Shown in pieces: positions 46,472 to 58,487 of a stretch of 64,000 bases of DNA (within the stretch, counting starts at the first letter, position 1; the number at the start of each line of letters is the position of its first letter). Under the pieces are notes generated by a model that was not told the DNA's origin, ran no database searches, and saw nothing but the letters and a program-made list of their open reading frames with translations. Both the position numbers and the translations under genes were made by a program. This stretch comes from Diospyros lotus (taxonomy: Eukaryota; Streptophyta; Magnoliopsida; Ericales; Ebenaceae): NCBI RefSeq assembly GCF_014633365.1, contig NC_068340.1, positions 21,555,879 through 21,619,878 of the forward strand, in the 5' to 3' direction.

Positions 46472-48745
46472 TGTAAGCACCATCGCCCAGATATCCCAAC
46501 CACTCAGTCTATCCGAATGAAAGCGCTTACATAAGGGAAGAGAAATAGACACAAGACAAAAATGTCTGGCATGCATACATAAAACAAAATACAACAGCGG
46601 AAGCAAATGATATACATGCACGCCCACGAGTACCCCGCTGGAACAGCGGTCACAGAGTATATAAAAATATACAGACACCTGTGCCAACAAATAAAAGATA
46701 CATGGAACAACCTGGCACAGTAAAAAATGAGAGACATAACTCCTAACAAAACATTAGAGACAACGAGGGCAAGCTAAATGTACAACCTACCGACACGGCT
46801 GGCTACTAGGTGGAACGATCCTCGCCCTCGGCCTTCGCTTTACCCTTACTTGGAATGATGGAAAGCAAGGTGAGTCGCAAAACTCAGCAAGTTATAAGGA
46901 AAAGAAGGCTGTACAGTAAATAGAGGAAATCACCCCAACACAGTCTTGCACGTACACACAAGCCATGTGACACAACAATACAATAGTGCAGCATAATAAA
47001 AGCACATACTGGTCCTTGGAGCCCACATAAGACACCTGGCACCCAAGTCCCATACCAATCTGCCACTGCCCTGAAAGGCAACATAGATCTCCAACAAACC
47101 TGTGCGCATTGTCCCGGGTCGGTATTCCTGTCACCTGTATCCATGTCAGTACTCCCCACACCCGAGCCATAGGCTCCCTCGGAACGGTACTCCCGTCCGA
47201 GAACTAAATACTACCAGTAACCATGCAATGCACATAAAAATACAATGACATAGTGAGCATCAACGTGATACACTGGCGCCCATACATCCAGGCATCAGGC
47301 CATGCTCCGCCACATAGTAAACCACACGCGATGCCTATGCCCGTGCTGGATGCATCATAACCAAGCTTGGATGTCTATGACCAAGCATAACCAGATCATG
47401 AAAACCCCAACATGCATCCCGTACCCATGTGCACACCAAAACATGCAATAAGAAATAAATGATACCAGTCATGCTATAATCACGTAACGGCAGAGCTAGT
47501 CAACAGTGCTTGGCACCGGTCAACGGTCAGTGGATAGGAGAGACCAGCCAACGGCTTAAGATAGACCGTACGACAGTCACTCCGTCACCGAACAGCCGAT
47601 CCTTGCCCCCACTGCCCAACCGCTCTAGCCTATAAACAACCAAAATCCATAATAATGCCCGAACAGCTAAGAATCTAGCCCCGAGTGAGTACGGCATCAT
47701 CCCCACAGGCTTGGGGGTGGCACAAACCCCCGTAGGCAGCCAACGAATAAAATCCTCGAGACCAGATTAATAAACTAAATTTTAAAACAAATCGTTTAAA
47801 ATTCCATAACTTATTAACAGCCGAAACAAACGAATAGAGGTCAAATAAGTTGACAACGAAAGAATTGACGAGGAGGGTATAAAGAACTTGCCTTTACGAA
47901 GATATCCTTAGGCTTGATTTGACCCAACATGGTAAAAAAATATACAAACTGCAACACCCAAATTATTTGCCAAAATTAACAAATTTGGTCTTTAAACGAA
48001 ATTTCGACCGTACAGAATATTAATTACTAGCTGGTTTACATACCTGACAATTTAAATCTTCAATTAAACTTGAATTAATCTAAATTTTCCACCAAAATTC
48101 TCCAAATTTCAAGCTCGCGCATGCACTGATTTTTCCTAATTGACTTGCTGCTTCTGCTGGTGAAAGAAACCCCCAAAATCGGGCTTAAATAGGGGCAAAA
48201 AAGAGTGGTTGAGGCGCGGCCATGTGGCAGTGCGCGAGCCAGCCACTGGGAGGCCACCGCCTCACCGAAATGACGTCGTTTCGGACGCCCAGTGGCTGAA
48301 ATAAATCAGCCAAAAATCCGGCCCTCGCACGCGCGCCTGCCGCGAATCGAACTCGCGACCTTGCCCGCGTCCACATGCCCGCGTGAACCCGGGCTAGCCA
48401 GCTCCCTCAACCTAATAATGCGGCCCATTAAATTTAAAGGGACCCCTGGTCCCTTTTACAGAAATTGCACCAGCCCCTCCAACTTCCATTATTTACACTC
48501 TCACCCCTTCTTATTAATTACACTAACGCCCAAAACTACCAAAAATCTCACAATTTAATTTATTTAATTTTTTTTCTTATTCCAGAAATATTCTAAAATA
48601 ATAATTAATTACTCTAATTTCTTATTTCCTTAAAATCACATAATTTATTTTTATTTATAACAACAAATTATTATAATATTCCTTTTAAATTAAATTATCC
48701 CAATAACGAATAATTAAATTAAATTTCCATTTATGGGGCGTTACA
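46472..48745. mobile_element. Solo LTR, Del/Tekay-like, copy 4 (TSD GTGAG)
   Basis: Runs TGTAAGCACCA to GGGGCGTTACA with GTGAG at 46467-46471 and 48746-48750. 2274 bp; same subfamily and direction as copy 3. On the minus strand a T-arm-like GTCGCGAGTTCGATTCGCG lies at about 48339-48358, in the same relative place as in copy 3. Confidence 0.88.
48338..48400 (-). other. tRNA-like box B in solo LTR copy 4
   Basis: Minus strand GCGAGTTCGATTCGC forms a T-arm-like stem with the GTTCGATTC box B core. The sequence differs from copy 3 but the position and fold are kept. Confidence 0.4.
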
Positions 48746-51672
48746 GTGAGTGTGCCTGAAAAGTTTCCAATCCAACCCAATCAAAATTCTGTAGGTCAAT
48801 GTCTTGGGAAGGAATTTTCGTCCAGTGATCCCATAGGTCATGACCCAATCCAGCCTATATTCAACCCTAGGAGTGATGAACCATTTGAGACACCTGACAA
48901 CCCTAGGACGGAACAAGCCATCATTAAAGAAAAATTGGACCAAAATGAATCAAGTTTAAAAGAAGCTCAGGAGGAAGAAAATGATAGAAACTAGGAGGAA
49001 ACATGTAAAGATATCATAAATCTATCCAAATTTGAGCCTAAATTTTTGTCTTTTAGGCTGTTCTATATCCTAGGGGATCAAATTAAAACCAGACATGTGT
49101 GAGGTATTTGTGCGAATTAATGTGCCACATTCAGATGTAATAAAACCTACACCTTTGAATGACACATTTTCAAATGACTGTTGTGTTTTCATAAGAGAAA
49201 TTTAATTGCATTGTTTTGAAAATAATTTTATAAGTGGTTTAAAGCATGTGATAATTGTTGTGATTCGAAGTGCAACCACTTATTTGATCCTTAATTGGAA
49301 GAAAAGGAAAAAACAATAGAATACAAAAATAAGAATAAAAGGCTATTGTTTCTGCCTTTACGTGGTTTGTTCTAATTTTAAATGTGTGTTTGTGATGCTA
49401 ACAATAGGAGTTTCTTTTGTAAGCTTGGCCTTTCTAGAGGAATCATTTCTCACCTTGAAGCTCATCAGGTATTCCCTATCCCTATTTTTTTTTTTTATTA
49501 ATTGCAGTCCAAGTTATGGGGGAAATCGTATATAGGTGAAATGATTTGGATTATGTTAATGTCACAATTTGTCTTTGTGTTTAATTTCTGTTTCTGTTTG
49601 AGTGTGTTTAATTTTGTTGATTTTTGATGTCGTGTTTTGTTAAAAAAAAAAAAAAAATAAGAAGATGCGAATGTATTGCAAAGTATGTCATGTTCATATT
49701 CGGATGCTCGTATTGTAGCATCCGAATCTCACTCTCATCGATTAAAACCATTTCATCCACATTTGAATGCTTGTTATGGTATCCTAATGCATACTCAAGA
49801 TCACTCATAACCATTCGGATATCTTAAAAACCATTTGGATATGAGCTAAATCATCTGAATGTGTGCTAAGCCATTCAGATGTGTGCTGATTCATTCGGAT
49901 ATGCTACTGTAGCATTCAAATGTAGGCCCATCTTTTCAAAGCCATCTCAGTTGTTCGAATAGGGGAATTCCTATCCGGATGACCTCTTAACCATTCAAAT
50001 GCCCAGTTATTGTTATTCAGATATCAGCATTTCCATTAAAAAAAAAACTCTTAATTTACAACATTGTTCTTTTTTATTTTTGAAAAAATAGCTCCATACA
50101 GCTTGAGCTTAAAAAGTCAAGTCTTCCTTGGTGCGAGCCAGGTATTTCTCTTATTTTCTGGTACTTAGTGTGATTTAAGTTGGGGAGAGGGAACACATTG
50201 TTAAGGTAAGACGATTCTTGCTTGTTGTTTTAATCTACTTGCTGATATCTTGATTTTCAAAAAAAAAAAAATCCAAAAAAAAATTATTATGTGATTTAAA
50301 TGATGCTAGTCCTAGGGTTTTGGATTTATACATTGGCAGCCAGTTGAGTTTGCAATAGAAAACATGAATGCATTAATCTCTTATTTGAAAACGTAGATGT
50401 ATGGGATTAGAATAGGTGATTTGCATTCAATGGGTGTTCAACAATTAGAAATTGGTTTATTGGTCATAAAGTCAAATACAATGGTAATTAGCTGATTCGC
50501 ACAAAGCGTAATCCCTCAACAGAAGTGGAGACTGTTACCTGAGTGAGTGTTTGAGCCTAATAATCGTTGATTTTGAGTGAAATAACACTTATTCTAAATT
50601 TGTTTTATTGTTTATCTAAGATTTTCAATAGTTTCAAAACATCAATTTGCTTTAAATGTCTGTAATGATAGCGGATGAATTTAACTAGTTTCAAACTCTA
50701 AATTAAGTGACTGAGTAACATTGTTTTGTAGAAGCATGACAGGGGATTAATTTCTTGCAATTTGAGCCTATTAACATTTTTCTTTCTTCACATTAACCTC
50801 ATTTGCTAGCCTACTTGAGCCATTCTTAGCACAATTTCTTTTCTTACCCTCATCCAACACGTAATAACATGAAGTTTGTCCAACCTGGTGTGTTTTTGGG
50901 AATTAGTTTATATCAATATTTACATATTTAAATAATAATAATAACAACAACAACAATAATAATAACAAAAAAAAGAAAGAGAGAAGTTCTCTCAACTATT
51001 CAGCACAAGTGTTTCAAAATAAATGCTGAAGAAAATAACATGTCTGGCTTTGATATTGCCTTTACAAAAAATAAAAATAAAAATTCCCGACACATCCTTT
51101 GAACTCCTTACCCTTTTCTTTTGCAAGCTGTATTAATCTCATAGCCCCATTACAACCCAGTTTGATCCCTCTTGATTTTATAAATCATGTGACCTTAGGA
51201 TTCGAGTTTAGAGTAGAGAATTCTGTTTAAATTAAGAGGTTATTCATCTAGGGCGTTTATTCCAATCATGAAACTATGTCATTTTTCCTCTTCTTTCACA
51301 AAAAATTGTTCTTTGTATTTGAGATGACACCAAGTTTGAACTTGTTTGTATTTACTCTTATAATGGTGCACCCCTTGTGCGTACACTTGAGGGATCGCTT
51401 TTATTGGAGAGAATATCCATTGTATGGTTTGAAGTCGAGATTTCAAGAGAGTAAGATGGTGTGTTGGTCATCCTGATTGTCGTTCCTAAGATAGTATGAC
51501 CTTTAACCAAAATTTAATTTTGGATATTTGACTGTATGCTAAATAACTTGTTCTATTCTATACATTTCGATTTCGAATTTGAAATTTTTATATTCATGCA
51601 AATATTGTGAATAAAAATTGGCCAACATGAAATCTAATTGCTATGGGACTAGCAATGTTCAAGTTGGGGGTG
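48746..51672 (+). other. Non-coding interior of the Athila-like element up to its purine tract
   Basis: It begins with a gag-like frame (48746-48994, VPEKFPIQPNQ..., ending EEENDRN-stop). After that only AT-rich, non-coding sequence is seen: a CCATTCGGATRT minisatellite (49680-50035), an AAGTTGGGGAGAGGGAAC tract near 50178, and the final purine tract at 51661-51672. No protease, reverse transcriptase or integrase motif was found on either strand. Confidence 0.55.
49680..50035 (+). repeat. CATTCGGAT minisatellite
   Basis: At least ten imperfect copies of CCATTCGGATATGTGCT, 24-35 bp apart, many with C/T changes (CATTTGGAT, CATTCAGAT). Confidence 0.6.
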
Positions 51673-53369
51673 TGATTAGTGGTCAATTTTATAAAATTTT
51701 ATTATAATTATATCCCTATTTTGATTTTAAAATTAGTTTTAGTTGAATAGTTATGCGCAATTTATAGTTATATGTAGGTTTAGAAGAAAATTAAATTTAA
51801 AGAGAAATTAGGGATGAATTAGGAATTTTAGAAAAAAAGAATATTCCCCTTTAATTTTTGACAAAAAAATTAAATTGAAAAGAATATGCAATATCTATAA
51901 TATATATTTATAATATATATATTCAATACATGCGTGCCATGCTATATAAATATATATATAATATAATATAATACATGTTCAATTGGAATGTGATGAGGGA
52001 ATATTTACGGGGGGCAATTTTACTGTACTACCTCTGGGAGGTTACTATTAATTTGGAGCCATGTGTACTAGTAAAGACTAATATGCGATCGCCACGTGTC
52101 AAGTCTTAGGAGCTTCACATGTCTTTATAATCTCTATTATGATTTTGAACTGAAAAGAGATAGAGAGGAAGATTCAGTCAACCAAGAATATCTCCAATAT
52201 CTTAAGAATTATCTCAATTTGGGAAGGTTATCTTTTCTCCCCATGGAAAGGGGATCAGCCTCTATTTTTAAAAGATATCTTATCTCCTAAGGGAAAGGCC
52301 AAGGGACATCTATAAATAAAGGACAGTCTCTACAGGTATGGGGATCTGACTCCTAAGGGACTCTTTTATTATCTTCCATTACTATTATACTCCTCGAAAA
52401 TCCGTGAACTGACTTGAGCGTTGGAGGGATCACGGGGAGCAAGTCCCCACCCTTTTTGCAGGTACTTGGTTTGAGATAGAAGAAGGTGATCAGCTCTGCA
52501 TCATTAGAATGCAATGTGAAGTAGTACTTGGAGGCTCAAATCAAGGAAGTCCAAATTAAGAGCCCACATTAAAGTTGAAAACTGAAGCCATGTGCATGCG
52601 CAAATTGAAGAATTAGCTAAGCCCATTAGCAAATTGGCAACGTGGCACCTTCTACGCAGTCCCTTATTCATAATTATCTCATCAATTCAAGAGCAAAATT
52701 CACTATATATATATATATATAGATATGCGCTGCACATAGGAGGAGATATTTGAATTGAGGTATATGCCTGACTCGGAACCCTCATGCCATGTATGTGGGT
52801 TGTCCAAATTGGAAATATCATTATCCCCAAGCTTGTGTACTTTATATACATTTCGGTTTACGGTGGTTGCTTAAGTTAGAGTCGGTATGCCACGTATGTC
52901 AGTTACTAGAATTAGAACCATCATTATCTTGAAAAGTAATCAATAGCAAAGATCTTAAAACTAATTTAACCTGATGATACCCTCTTTTGTGAGTCTTGGG
53001 AAATATTTGGATTGTCACTGAAATTGTCTTGATTTGAGACGTTTTGTTTTTAGTATCAATTTAGTAATCTTCTAATATTAATTAATTTGATCTGGTCCAC
53101 ACACACTCATCATTTCAATTTTCTATACTTACATTTCTCGTACATAAATAAACAAATTGGTTTCACAAATCATTTCATATCGTGGTTTTTATTTTCGTTT
53201 TAATGAAGATATCCCAGTGAATAAACGTAAACTCCCATCCAGTAAATAAATTTGTGCTGCAGTGCACATTCGTACACTGACGAGTATAAACACCTTGTGC
53301 TTACATGCTTATTTTCTTTTTTGTTTGTTTGTATATGTTTGTTGAACTAATTGCACAAGGTTAAGCGCA
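51673..53369 (+). repeat. 3' LTR of the Athila-like element, interrupted
   Basis: TGATTAGTGGTCAATTT to GTTAAGCGCA. It contains the 516-bp solo LTR at 51991-52506 and lacks ~540 bp present in the 5' LTR (junction near 52745-52760). It is uninterrupted at the place where the 5' LTR took the copia-type LTR. Confidence 0.8.
51991..52506 (+). mobile_element. Gypsy-type solo LTR (TSD GAATG)
   Basis: Runs TGATGAGGGAATA to CATCATTA, flanked by GAATG (51986-51990, 52507-52511). The sister 5' LTR has the empty site at 38811-38815. Contains TATAAATA at 52311-52318 and GACTTGAGCGTTGGAGGG near 52412, the R-U5 motif of Tat-like gypsy LTRs. Confidence 0.88.
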
Positions 53370-54062
53370 ATCATCAGGCTACTTGCGGGGCAATGTGATG
53401 TATTTATCTTCTCGTTGTCGAGCTGTGAGACAGGTAGCAAGACCTTTTGCTTTTCCCTCATTGCCAGGCTATGAATGGGGCAACAAGCTTGTGTTTTCCT
53501 CGTTGTCGAGCTGTAAGTTGGGCAATTGGCCTTTTTGTTATAATGTTGCGACTCCTTAGTTTCACATGTATATGCTTGCTGGTATTATGGGCATAAGGTT
53601 TATGTTTGCAATATATTTTGTTCTCACGATTCGACATAATGCCTATGTTCATGATTTAGAAAAAACATCTATATTTTGTTCTCGTGATTCGGCATGATGC
53701 TTACGTCTGTAATTAAATAACATTAATATTTTATTTTTCTAGTTCAGCATAATGCCTATGTCTACAATTAGAAAGAATATCTATTGCCGAGTTATGTGCA
53801 TGACAATGTCTTATTTTTTCCTTATTATCGAGCTACGTGTGGGACAATCGGCTTGTTATCTTCCTCGTTGTCGGGCTATAATTAGGGCAATAAGCCTTTA
53901 GCTTTCACCTTGTTACGGGGCTATGTGTGAGGTAACGAGCTTTTATTTTATTTTTTTTCGTTGCTAGGCTATGTGTGGGGTAGCGAGCTTGTTGTCTTAC
54001 TTATTGTCGGATTGTTACGGGACAATGGGTCTTTGGTTTTTACCTCATTGTGGGGCAACGAA
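53370..54062. repeat. Minisatellite of CGTTGTCGAGCTRTGTGxGGGGCAA units
   Basis: About nine degenerate units of ~40-48 bp, each pairing a GTTGYCRRGCTATG half with a GGGCAACGAGCTT half, followed by T-rich spacer. A second unit type (CGATTCGRCATAATGCCTATG) recurs three times at 53627-53760. Part of the interior of the outer element. Confidence 0.65.
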
Positions 54063-54488
54063 AAGCTTGGGTATGAGCTCTTCTCATAGAAGACCTTGGT
54101 TGATTGTTTTGAGGAGGGGCAGATTGAGCATAAGTCTCAGGGTTGGCCTCCCAATAGAAGATATTTCTTGGTACCTCCTGACCAACTCTATTAGACGGAG
54201 TTGTTTCTGGTATAAACTTTCTAAAGTGGTTGGGATTGATCCATGAGGAACCAAACATTGCAAAATCACAACCATTTCACTAAGAGCTTGCACCTCCTCA
54301 ACGTGTTGCTGCCGTATTCAGCCTAAGGAACCATAGATGATGGGGCATGTATACTTGAGCAAAAGTGACCTGGAAAATAGGGTCCTGGAAGGGTATGTGA
54401 GGTCTTAAAGGGCGACTCTTGAAGCTAAATCCCCAATGGGTAAGGAGGCCCTAGACAGGGCGGTTGCTGATGAATGAGGGATAGATGA
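54063..54488 (-). pseudogene. Coding-like scrap of the outer element
   Basis: Minus-strand frame at about 54084-54293 reads ...SLYQKQLRLIELVRRYQE.... It is short and ends near the minisatellite. It could be the start of a gag-like reading frame, but no domain is recognised. Confidence 0.3.
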
Positions 54489-55365
54489 TGTAACACCCTG
54501 CTTTACACGGGCGCGTCATTATAAGGGAATCCTCGAGAATCTTTTTTTTTTTTCTATTCATCACGCGCGGTGCTTCAAGAACAATTGCCACATGCAAATA
54601 AGATCTTGTAAGCCCTAGTTTTGCCCGTTGAACTAACAAGATTAATAATCTTAAACTAAACGAGTCATAGAATAACGCAACAGATTAATCAACATCAAAG
54701 TACCGTGGCCTACCACAAGATTCATACATAGTGTTTCCACACCAAAATACGTATTACAAAGTTACCAAATGATAACAACATTATCATACAACCGTACATA
54801 CATATAACAAAGTAAATGCTATCGCCTCAAAATGCTACAATAGTCAACATACTAAACTACCATTGGCCCTCAACTAGTCACGTCCTTGCCTTTGCAGCAG
54901 TCCCTAGCTGGAACGTTGAATGTTCCAGGGGCATAACCCAGATCAAATGATAAAACATCTAAATGATGGCATGATACAGTTTACTAAATGCATGAAACAC
55001 ACATGAGCATGGCATATACAGACAATGACAACATGAAACACATTTAAGTTGAGAAATCTCCCTATCATAGTCAACCTTCCATGGAAAATCCATTCCACAC
55101 ACATTTGGGGTTGACCTTACTGCAACATACTTAATCCCCGAGTGCCTTTCCATGTCACTCGATCACTGGGATTAATCTTGCCCCAATCTTAAGAAAACCC
55201 CATCCCGTCCCCCACGGACATAACGACACGAAAATCAATACCCCGATGATATGAAAAAAATCTTACGCCATGCACCGACTCTTTTATAAGTAAAAACAGT
55301 TGATACAATATACCAGATGTTCCATAGGCATACGATGCCACAAGTACATAAGTAAAATGCCTATG

Positions 55366-56716
55366 TTTTGGTCCCTTAGGGTATGGCCACTCAAGATGGG
55401 GGTGAATTGAATAATTAAAATTTTTGTCAATTTTAATAAATATTCTTGATTAATGATTTTATTGAAAAATATATATTTGATAAATATAATAAATTTTATT
55501 TGATATCAATAATAAATGTAAACCACAAGATATAACAAAAATAAATATAATGAAGCACAAGACAATTTATAGTGGTTCGGTGTTTTCACATACACCTAGT
55601 CCACTCTCCCAATGTCTAACCATCATTGGGGTTCAACTAAATCAAAATCACCAAGGTTTCTACATTAACTCATCTTGGAAACTAGATACACACCTAGATG
55701 ACAATAGGTTCTAGGCAACCACTACACCAAGGTTTTCTTCCTAATTTAGCTTGGAAACTAGATTCATCTAGATTTTAACGGATCTAGGAAACCTAAACAA
55801 TATTCAATAATAATTTAAATGTTACAAATAATTTATCAACACTTGGACATAAATAAACAATTAAGAACAAATTATACAAGGTAATAATATTTAAATAAAT
55901 AAATAAATTTGTAACCTCAAATGGAAAAGTTCGGATTTGTCGTAGAAGACTTAAAAAACTTTTCTCCTCTTGCCTTGTGGCTCTTCGGTGAATGAACAAT
56001 GAATCTTTGAGAGCCTTTGAATGCTTGAAAATTAGCTCGAGAGCTTTTGAGAGCTTTGGATGTGCAATATGTGCAATGGATTCTCAACAAATGAGTTTGG
56101 GGGTATTTATAAGCATTTTAGCCACTAAAGAAATGATTAATATGAAATTTGAAATTAAAAAAATGTTTAAGCTTTATCAAACAATAAGAAAATATATCTC
56201 ACTTTTAATTTAAAATAAATTTACTTTTTGCATACGAAATAAAGATTTGAAAATTCAAATATAAACTTTTGAGATATAAATGATTAAAACAAGAGAACAT
56301 GTCTAAAAGCAATCTCTTTTAATTCAAAATAAATTTACTTTTTGCATGAGTAAGAGAAAACATGTCTAAAACCAATTCTCTTTAATTTAAAATAAATTTA
56401 CTTTTTGTATGAAAAAGAAAAAACATGTCTAAAAGTAATTATCATTTAATTCAAAATAAATATACTTTTTGCATAAGTAATAAAAATATTTATCAATAAA
56501 TAAAAATTCAAACATAAACTTTTGAGACATAAATGATCAAAAGTAGAAAATATTTCTAAAGATAATCCACCTTTAATTCAAAATAAATTTACTCTTTGTA
56601 CCCACTTTTAATTCAAAATAAATTTATTTTTTATATGAGGAAGAAATACATTTATATCATAAAAATATTTTTGTTAATCATCAAAACTTAATTAATATGA
56701 GTAAGTTGGCTCAACA
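55366..56716 (-). mobile_element. Copia-type solo LTR inside LTR copy 5 (TSD CTATG)
   Basis: On the minus strand it starts TGTTGAGCCAAC and ends ...CAATTCACCCCCATCTTGAG followed by GGCCATACCCTAAGGGACCAAAA. CTATG is found at 55361-55365 and 56717-56721. The expected terminal CA is missing on the left side, possibly lost as a TG slip at CTATG-TGTTTTGG. Repeats of TTTAATTCAAAATAAATTTACTTTTTG occur at about 70-100-bp spacing (56200-56640), summarised here by position. The CACCCCC phrase is SIRE-like. Confidence 0.72.
56200..56645 (-). repeat. Tandem units inside the copia-type LTR
   Basis: Six or so units contain TTCAAAATAAATTTACTTTT followed by GCATRAGTAA and AAACATGTCTAAAA words, 60-110 bp apart, diverged. 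Confidence 0.6.
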
Positions 56717-58299
56717 CTATGCATAACATCCCAAATTCTGGAAGATATAACCGCTCGCTGGAACTTGGTTCTAACACATGTAACCTAAGTTCGGGAGGTT
56801 AAAATCACTTATTTGAAGTCACTACACACACACCAACATACTTCCCATATAAGGGTAATACTGGAATCAAACCACTCACCTTAATTCAGAAAAAGTCAAT
56901 TTTTGCCTCGAAAAGTGTGTCACACCTCGAAAATCGTGTAATCTTTTCCTTTAATAGTCAAATTGTCTCATGTGCATCATCATATCTATAGAAATCAACA
57001 TTTCTATTTCTCTTATATTCCTTTATTTTTCATAGTTTTATCTATTTTTTCATAAATTATTTTCCTTAGAAATTTCAAAATAATTATCTATCGTGCAATT
57101 TCACTAAATATTTTTACACAGAAAATTCTAAAATATTTTTCCAAAAATACTGAAATTAATTTCGGAGAAAAACCTGTGCTCACGTGCTCTCACGTGCCAC
57201 CCCCAGCCTCGGCGAGTGAAGCCCACGCGCAGTTATCTTCTTCGATTGTCTTCTCCGACGACGACCGGCTCCGATGACCTCTAATGGCCAAAACAACTAG
57301 ACCTTATTGAAGCTCTCCTCGAGGCAACCTTGATGGACCCCTTAGATGGCCGAAATAGTCACCAAAAAATGCCTTAAAAGGCAGTTACAGGTTGCGGCTT
57401 CGGCGAGCCCAACTTTCTGGCCAAAGCTCTGAAACCCTTTAAAACCTGCACCAAAACCTCCCAAATTTTAAACAAAAACTCTGTAGCACTCAAGGAACAA
57501 AAGCCCTCTGTCTTTGATGCTCGATTCTTGCTAAAACACAACCAATCTACTTCGATTTGTTTTGAAACCTTCGGCCATTCGAAACCTATTTATACCTAAT
57601 TTCGACCGAATTTTCGACCATTCAGAAGCGTTCTTGGTTGCCAAGCTTCGAATCCTCATCATATCAAACCTCACATCTAGCCAAATGGTGACCAAATTGC
57701 CTCAAAATTTTTGGTTAGATTTCGATTTTCTTTAAAAATTAAACCACGTCGACACACCGTAGATCTCGACCAATGGTTAGGTTCAATCGAACCATCGTGG
57801 CCCGGAGCACGTCCTGGTGCCCCTTGGTAGTTCCAACGACGGCCGCCGCAAAGTTGGCTGGTGGTTTGCAGGTTTCACACTTGATTTTCATTAATTACAC
57901 TTTCACCCCCAAATTTGATATTTCAAGATTCTTCCCATTTCACTAAAACCCTAGGTTTTTCATTAATACCATTAAACCCCTCAAGTTTAGGATGTGTCAC
58001 TACACCCTCGAAAGTCTAGAAAAACCCTCATTTTGACAATCCTCCATCAATTTCTAGATTCTGCACTTTGGCCTGAATGTCCCTAATCGCATAATTTCGA
58101 CCTCAAATCTTTGTAAATCTCTTGTTCTTGGCATTCCATGTCTCTTTGAACATTTTTACCCTCCAAGTTTCGTCTTGGTTTGGTCACTTACCTTTTGTTC
58201 AAGTTTTGAATATTACACATTGGCCTAAAATTTTGATGAATTCCATTTTGACCCAATAACTTCTAGAAATACCTTTGATATTAAATACTGGGTATTATA

Positions 58300-58487
58300 G
58301 ATGACCTTTACGAAGGGATTGATGGGAGAGGAGTGGCTAGCCCTGATGGATTAGGGGTGGCTGGCCCTGATGAGTGGACTGATGTTGATCTTTTACACCA
58401 GAAAGGGTTTGACGATTGCTTTGAGTTTGTGCCATGTCGAGCGAGTTGCTTCATGGTTTTTTTTTGTTTCCCACAGACGATGCCAAT
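58300..58487 (-). other. Outer element interior next to its primer-binding site
   Basis: Holds the GATGA target copy, then non-coding sequence, then the primer-binding site at 58466-58485 (minus strand). Confidence 0.65.

Larger units (their letters stand above)
36947..53369 (+). mobile_element. Athila-like LTR element, gag remnants only, heavily nested
   Basis: LTRs at 36947-40325 and 51673-53369 match each other outside later insertions. After the 5' LTR comes TAGCGTCATTGCCAGGA (329-345 past 40000), which equals the tRNA-Asp primer-binding site TGGCGCCGTTGCCGGGGA of Athila elements after G>A and C>T changes only. Before the 3' LTR is the purine tract AAGTTGGGGGTG (51661-51672). The interior has only gag-like scraps (40524, 45110-45466, 46297-46466, 48746-48994) and no polymerase. 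Candidate target copies TATCA/CATCA flank it imperfectly, and the outer element's minisatellite continues on both sides, so it was inserted there. Confidence 0.8.
54489..58299. mobile_element. Solo LTR, Del/Tekay-like, copy 5 (TSD GATGA), itself interrupted
   Basis: Runs TGTAACACCCTG to GGGTATTATA, with GATGA at 54484-54488 and 58300-58304. The last bases TATA stand for TACA after a C>T change. Without the LTR at 55366-56716 and its 5-bp duplication it is ~2.46 kb, similar in length to copies 1-4. No internal domain. Confidence 0.82.

Noticed and set aside
53370..54062. CRISPR-like array
   Set aside because: Units and spacers are both degenerate and vary in length, and the genome is eukaryotic; it is a minisatellite.
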